A stretch of 64,000 nucleotides of DNA, taken from Acidobacteriota bacterium. Lineage in GTDB: Bacteria; Acidobacteriota; Terriglobia; UBA7540. Location of the stretch: NCBI GenBank assembly GCA_021817045.1, contig JAKAWG010000005.1, positions 56,835 to 120,834 on the forward strand. The letters run 5' to 3'. The notes under the pieces were generated by a model. It saw only the letters and a program-made list of their open reading frames with translations, searched no databases and was not told the origin of the DNA. Position numbers and translations under genes: made by a program. Positions 60,362 to 64,000 of the stretch are shown here, piece after piece (positions within the stretch are counted from its first letter, which is position 1; the number at the start of each line of letters is the position of its first letter).

Positions 60362-61612
60362 TCAGGCACGCCCGGCTGGGACTGCGTCGGCCTTGGCGCG
60401 CGTGGCAACGCGCCGGCCATCTCTCGCGCCATCGCCCTGCGGATTTTCCGACGACGGGCGGACGTGGTCCCAGCACACCCGCGGCAAAATAGACTCGGTT
60501 CGAATCCGGCCGGCCCGCTCGCGAATGCGTACCAACATACTGTCGATCAGTACATCGGAAAGGAGGTTTGGCCTGAGACCAAGATCTACGAGCTTCTGGT
60601 GGCGGGCATTGTAGTAGTGTTCCTCCGCTTCCACCCGCGGATTCTGCAGACGCTGGATTTCCACTGTGAAACCGAGCTTTTCACCCTGACGCTTGACGAG
60701 TTCGGCCAATTCAAGAATGCTGAAAATCTCGGTGAACTGGTTAAACACGCGGTACTCGCCCGCCTCGGGCGGATGGAGCAGAGCGAGCTCGATACAGCGC
60801 AGCGTGTCCCGTATGTTGAGAAATCCGCGCTTCTGCTTACCTTTGCCGTAGACAGTGAGAGGAATACCGGCGACAGCCTGCACGCAAAACCGGTTGAGCG
60901 CCGTGCCGAAAATTTCATCGTAGTGGAAGCTTGTGCCAAGACCCTCGGCGTGCGCCGTCTCGTCCGTCTCGATTCCGTAAACGATTCCCTGGTTCAGGTC
61001 CGTCGAGCGCAGCTTCCAAGCCCGGCACGCGAAAAGGATGTTGTGGCTGTCGTGTACCTTGGACAGGTGATAGAACGACCCTGGCTGTTTTGGGTAAGGG
61101 ACTACGTCTTTGCGGCCGTTGTGCTCAATTTCAATGAAACCCTCTTCAATGTCGATGTTGGGAGTGCCATACTCACCCATCGTGCCAAGCTTCACAAGGT
61201 GGCACTCGGGCGCGTGCTTCCGCAACGCCCAGAGGATATTGAGCGTGCCTGTAATATTATTGTTCTGCGTTAGGACAGTCCGGCGCTGGTCGATCATGGA
61301 AAAGGGCGCCGATGGCTGCTCGCCATAATGGACAATGGCCTCGGGCGAAAATTCGCGCATAACCTCTTCAACCGCTGGATAGTCGCAAAGATCCACCTGC
61401 AGGGTGCGGATTTCGCGCCCTGTCACTTTGGTCCAAAGTTGCGCCCGCTCGTGAAGGGGCAACACCGGCTCGAGAGGCGCGACGCGCAGCTCTTTCTCCC
61501 AGCGTCGCTTCGAGAAATTATCGAGCGCGGCCACGGTGTGGCCCCGGCGCGAGAGATACATGGCCGTCGGCCAGCCAAGGTACCCGTCACCGCCTAGAAT
61601 CAGTATTCGCAT
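60362..61612 (-). CDS. sqdB: UDP-sulfoquinovose synthase (SqdB/SQD1-type epimerase)
   Basis: 416 residues. The extended SDR opening MRILILGGDGYLGWPTAMYLSRRGHTVAALDNFSKRRWEKEL is the SQD1 hallmark (G-G-D-G-Y-x-G-W). VHYGEQPSAPFSMID, LVKLGTMGEYGTPNIDI and YPKQPGSFYHLSKVHDSHNI hold the catalytic Thr-Met and Tyr-x3-Lys. RSTDLNQGIVYG and KRGFLNIRDTLRCIELAL also fit. The enzyme makes UDP-sulfoquinovose from UDP-glucose and sulfite for sulfolipid. The C-terminal about 35 residues are an Arg-rich tail of unknown origin. No SqdX/SQD2 glycosyltransferase is adjacent. Confidence 0.92.
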   Translation of the reverse strand: MRILILGGDGYLGWPTAMYLSRRGHTVAALDNFSKRRWEKELRVAPLEPVLPLHERAQLWTKVTGREIRTLQVDLCDYPAVEEVMREFSPEAIVHYGEQPSAPFSMIDQRRTVLTQNNNITGTLNILWALRKHAPECHLVKLGTMGEYGTPNIDIEEGFIEIEHNGRKDVVPYPKQPGSFYHLSKVHDSHNILFACRAWKLRSTDLNQGIVYGIETDETAHAEGLGTSFHYDEIFGTALNRFCVQAVAGIPLTVYGKGKQKRGFLNIRDTLRCIELALLHPPEAGEYRVFNQFTEIFSILELAELVKRQGEKLGFTVEIQRLQNPRVEAEEHYYNARHQKLVDLGLRPNLLSDVLIDSMLVRIRERAGRIRTESILPRVCWDHVRPSSENPQGDGARDGRRVATRAKADAVPAGRA

Positions 61613-61996
61613 AAGTAAGGGTTCTCCGCTTTGCTCAAAAGGCTGTGAAAATCAAGGCTAAGACTCGCTCGTTCGTGTTGGAGCGTTTCTGCTTACTGCA
61701 GGCTCGCGGGCTTGAGTAGCCCGGCACCTGGGATCAATCTTAAGTTTATACTTCCTCCGCAGGAGCAAAGGCAAGCCCTTTGATCCTCTCGTAATGCATG
61801 GTTTGATATAGAGACTGATTGTACCGCCCCAGGATCGCGTGCAAACCGCTACACGGATCAAGTGGCCTCTGGACGCTCGCAAGAAGTCGGAAACGCCGAT
61901 CCAATGACTGCCGTGCCTGTGGGCGGCCCCAAGTGGTCGGGCAACGGTCTGAGCCATTATCGAATCTTACGTCTTGAACGTGCGTAGCGAGTTGCC
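61613..61996. other. Intergenic region, no gene seen
   Basis: About 380 bp upstream of the promoter for the next gene. Short frames only; no tRNA or clear repeat found. Confidence 0.4.
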
Positions 61997-62025
61997 TTGT
62001 TCGCTTGGCGAGCGCGGAGTATACT
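61997..62025 (+). promoter_or_regulatory. Candidate promoter of the tandem glycine-zipper genes
   Basis: -35 TTGTTC (61997-62002), 17-base spacer, -10 TATACT (62020-62025). About 110 nt of leader would precede the first gene. Confidence 0.5.
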
Positions 62026-62144
62026 GGGTTTCAAGGGTGTCTTGAATCTCTCATCCACTGCGGCGAGATGTTCGGTCGGCGGCCAAGAGCAGGCCGGGAG
62101 CCGATGGCGTTTCGGCGTTTAGCGAGCCAAGGAGGAAGGGAAAA

Positions 62145-62894
62145 ATGAGGAAGCATTTGGCACTTTTAACCGCGATGGCAGCGTCGCTGGTCCTGGGTGG
62201 CCTCGCGCTGGGCACAGAACCTGCGCCCGCACCAGCATCCGTTCCTGCGGGCACGACGCTGCGAGTGCAACTGGACACGACGCTCACGGACAAAACGAAC
62301 AAGACGGGGGATAAGTTTACGGGTGAACTCACCGAGCCGGTCATCGTGAACGGCCAGAACGTGCTCCCTAAATACAGTACTGTGAAGGGCCACATTGCCT
62401 TTTTGAAACCTTCCGGGCGGATCGCCGGGAAGGCCCAGATGCGCCTGGTCCTTGACAGCGTCTCGACGCCAGATGGCGTCGTCTACCCGCTTAATGGAAC
62501 GCTTCAGCAAGCTCAGGGCGGCGCGTGCGCGCATACGGCTACGTCCGGCAAAACGAAAGCGGACGAAGAAGGGACGATTACCGGCTGCGGAAAGAGCAAG
62601 AAAAAGGCTTTGGAAGGCGCAGGGATTGTGGGAGCGGCTGGAGCTGGTGTTGGCGCAAGTATCGGCATGGGCAAACAAATGGAGTGCATGTATTACGGGT
62701 ACTGCCCGGGAGGGTCGGGCATCGGCACGGACATTCTGTACGGCGCAGGAATCGGAGCGGGCACAGCCCTGGTTTACAGCTTGTTCAAACACGAAAAGCA
62801 CATTGTGCTGGTGCAAGGCAGCCTCCTGACGTTTACGGTGGATCGGACCATCATGGCCGATAAGGCTCCGGCACCTGGCGTGGCGTCTAATTGA
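62145..62894 (+). CDS. Glycine-zipper IPAGT-family exported protein, tandem copy 1 (249 aa)
   Basis: Strong AAGGAGGAAGG ribosome binding site. A signal peptide (1-23) is followed by the beta domain (VPAGTTLRVQLDTTLTDKTNKTGDKFTGELTEPVIVNGQNVLPKYSTVKGHIAFLKPSGRIAGKAQMRLVLDSV), a basic GKSKKKALEGAG, a glycine zipper (IVGAAGAGVGASIGMG) interrupted by a Cys-containing loop (MECMYYGYCPGG) and a C-terminal strand (KHIVLVQGSLLTFTVDR). Paralogue of the next gene and of the lipoprotein at 32.3 kb. Envelope protein of unknown function. Confidence 0.78.
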   Translation: MRKHLALLTAMAASLVLGGLALGTEPAPAPASVPAGTTLRVQLDTTLTDKTNKTGDKFTGELTEPVIVNGQNVLPKYSTVKGHIAFLKPSGRIAGKAQMRLVLDSVSTPDGVVYPLNGTLQQAQGGACAHTATSGKTKADEEGTITGCGKSKKKALEGAGIVGAAGAGVGASIGMGKQMECMYYGYCPGGSGIGTDILYGAGIGAGTALVYSLFKHEKHIVLVQGSLLTFTVDRTIMADKAPAPGVASN

Positions 62895-62967
62895 GGCTGC
62901 GTGCGGAACAGGACCGGCACCCGGTGAGCTTCAACGGGCTTCAATGAAAGGAATACGTTCAGGAAAA

Positions 62968-63657
62968 ATGAAACGGGCGATCCAACTCGCGATGATCGGG
63001 CTTCTGAGTGTTGCCATCCCGAATCTTGTCGCGGGACAGCCCGCACAGTCTGCGATTCCTGCAGGGACGCGAATCGATGTGGAATTGACCAGTACGTTGA
63101 GTTCTTCGGCCAATCAAAAGGGAGATCCGTTTACGGCGACGACCGAAGATCCTGTCTTCGCCGGAGGCGAGGAAGTCATTCCCGCAGGCAGCACGCTGCA
63201 TGGCCACGTGACCTTTGTAAAGCCTCCGGGCCGCGTGAAGGGTAAGTCCGAAATGCGCTTGGTGGCGGACAATATCATCACCAAGAACGGCCAGGAGTAT
63301 TCCTTTACGGGGTACTTGGCTTCCGATAACTATTCGGACAGCGGCAAAGTCGTCGGCAACGAAGGTACGGTGCAGGGGCAGGGAAAAAGCAAGAAAAAGG
63401 CCGCCGAGCAAAGCGGCATCGGCGCCGCGGCCGGCGCTGGGATAGGCGCTATGGCGGCGGGTGGGCCGGGAGCGCTTTATGGCGCCGGGATCGGCGCGCT
63501 GGCACTCGGCCTTCATTCGCTTCTCAAGCACCACAAAAATCTTGTTCTGAAGCCAGGCACGGATCTTACCTTCGTCCTCTCAACGCCAGCGACGGCTGCA
63601 AAGACCAAGCCGGGCGATAACACCTCTCCACCTTTCATCTGCGCCAATTGCCGCTGA
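62968..63657 (+). CDS. Glycine-zipper IPAGT-family exported protein, tandem copy 2 (229 aa)
   Basis: ATG 62968 follows a CAGGAAAA ribosome binding site and gives a clean signal peptide (MKRAIQLAMIGLLSVAIPNLVAGQ); ATG 62944 is an alternative. It then repeats the block order of the upstream gene: IPAGTRIDVELTSTLSSSANQKGDPFTATTEDPVFAGGEEVIPAGSTLHGHVTFVKPPGRVKGKSEMRLV, GKSKKKAAEQSGIGAAAGAGIGAMAAGGPGALYGAGIGAL and NLVLKPGTDLTFVLSTP. It ends with a small Cys pair (ICANC). Probably arose by tandem duplication with copy 1; function unknown. Confidence 0.78.
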   Translation: MKRAIQLAMIGLLSVAIPNLVAGQPAQSAIPAGTRIDVELTSTLSSSANQKGDPFTATTEDPVFAGGEEVIPAGSTLHGHVTFVKPPGRVKGKSEMRLVADNIITKNGQEYSFTGYLASDNYSDSGKVVGNEGTVQGQGKSKKKAAEQSGIGAAAGAGIGAMAAGGPGALYGAGIGALALGLHSLLKHHKNLVLKPGTDLTFVLSTPATAAKTKPGDNTSPPFICANCR

Positions 63658-63779
63658 TCTGACGTTCAATCCCGTCTCCCATAAACAACCGACCGTGTAA
63701 CGCGGAGTCGTCGCGTTTGCGATTCTCCGCGGCTTGGTGAGAAGTCCAGACTCGTCCAGGCCCTGCTCGCGAGGGAGCG

Positions 63780-63975
63780 TTTTTTGACAAAACGAACTCA
63801 GTTTTTCCGCTAAAAATTCGTCTAACTCGCTTGTTTTCTAAGGCTTTAATCTTTGGGAACGAACTCGGAAGATTTTCCTTTAGAATCAATGGCATAGATT
63901 GACCGATGGAGTTCGTTCCCATTAGAGCCAAATTCAAGTCATGTGTTTTCAATAGCTTGGGTCAAGTTCGTTCCG
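63780..63975. repeat. AT-rich covarying-word repeat element, copy B
   Basis: The word AACGAACTC (63791-63799) recurs 67 bases later in GGGAACGAACTC (63855-63866). After 42 bases comes its perfect 12-bp inverted copy GAGTTCGTTCCC (63909-63920). TTTTCAATAGC and a last inverted copy AAGTTCGTTCC (63964-63974) follow. Framework and spacing match copy A at 37.5 kb, with about two thirds identity over the first 67 bases without gaps. The element may continue past the window edge. Confidence 0.75.
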
Positions 63976-64000
63976 CAATAAACAATCTTTTACGCGTTTT

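Noticed and set aside
60488..60505. GGTTCGAATCC resembling a tRNA T-arm
   Set aside because: It lies inside sqdB, and no matching acceptor, D-arm or anticodon stem is present.
60341..61273. 310-codon open frame opposite sqdB
   Set aside because: Antisense to a full-length SQD1 homologue and without recognisable domains.

Overview
This 64 kb chromosomal window is most likely from a free-living member of the Acidobacteriota. The reasoning is by gene content and style: a 1,172-residue Oar-like TonB-dependent receptor with an N-terminal carboxypeptidase-regulatory domain, CRTAC1/ASPIC-UnbV and TPR secreted proteins, Tat-exported glycosidases and a sulfatase, a cytochrome c maturation locus with a CxxxY-type CcmE, a Tol-Pal locus, and high GC. 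No rRNA or tRNA gene, CRISPR array, prophage or intact insertion sequence was seen, and the species cannot be named.

Layout. 1-16.8 kb is a secreted/carbohydrate region: a truncated Tat-exported GH42 beta-galactosidase, a run of TPR and CRTAC1 proteins, a mirrored block of two GH99-like proteins flanking two paralogous secreted proteins of unknown function, and the TonB receptor with its own promoter and a short overlapping leader ORF. 17-24 kb is housekeeping: trmO, a UroD-family protein, accB, an Xaa-Pro peptidase, iscS, ppa and a sulfatase. 24-32.2 kb is the Ccm locus, in the order ccmE-F-H-ccmI-like-unknown-A-B-C-D, followed by a MerT-like membrane protein. 32-37.4 kb holds a glycine-zipper lipoprotein and a GH127 - sugar isomerase - GH28 operon probably aimed at pectin or arabinan; the GH127 gene carries two frameshifts. 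38-39.7 kb has a TauE/SafE transporter and a broken HsdS-like gene. 39.8-47.2 kb is thrS-infC-rpmI-rplT-pheS-pheT, interrupted before pheT by a broken PD-(D/E)XK-type gene. 47.3-51.8 kb is an XRE regulator and a Tat-exported molybdenum hydroxylase (2Fe-2S, Mo and FAD subunits) plus a small Cys-rich protein. 51.8-60.2 kb contains ssb, the Tol-Pal genes (tolQ, tolR, TolA-like, tolB, pal, cpoB), ruvA and ruvC. 60.3-64 kb has a sulfoquinovose synthase homologue and two tandem paralogues of the lipoprotein at 32.3 kb.

The non-coding DNA is rich in palindromic repeats. Three REP/BIME-like doublets share the same GCTGTAGCG...CGCTACAGC ends; other intergenic inverted repeats lie at 17.6, 43.3 and 57.4 kb. 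The most unusual signal is a pair of AT-rich elements at 37.5 kb and 63.8 kb. They share framework and exact spacings, but their repeated internal word differs, and in each copy the word and its inverted copy have changed together. At least three accessory genes (GH127, HsdS-like, PD-(D/E)XK-like) are broken by single-base frameshifts or stops, while the core genes are intact, which points to accessory gene decay rather than uniform sequencing error.
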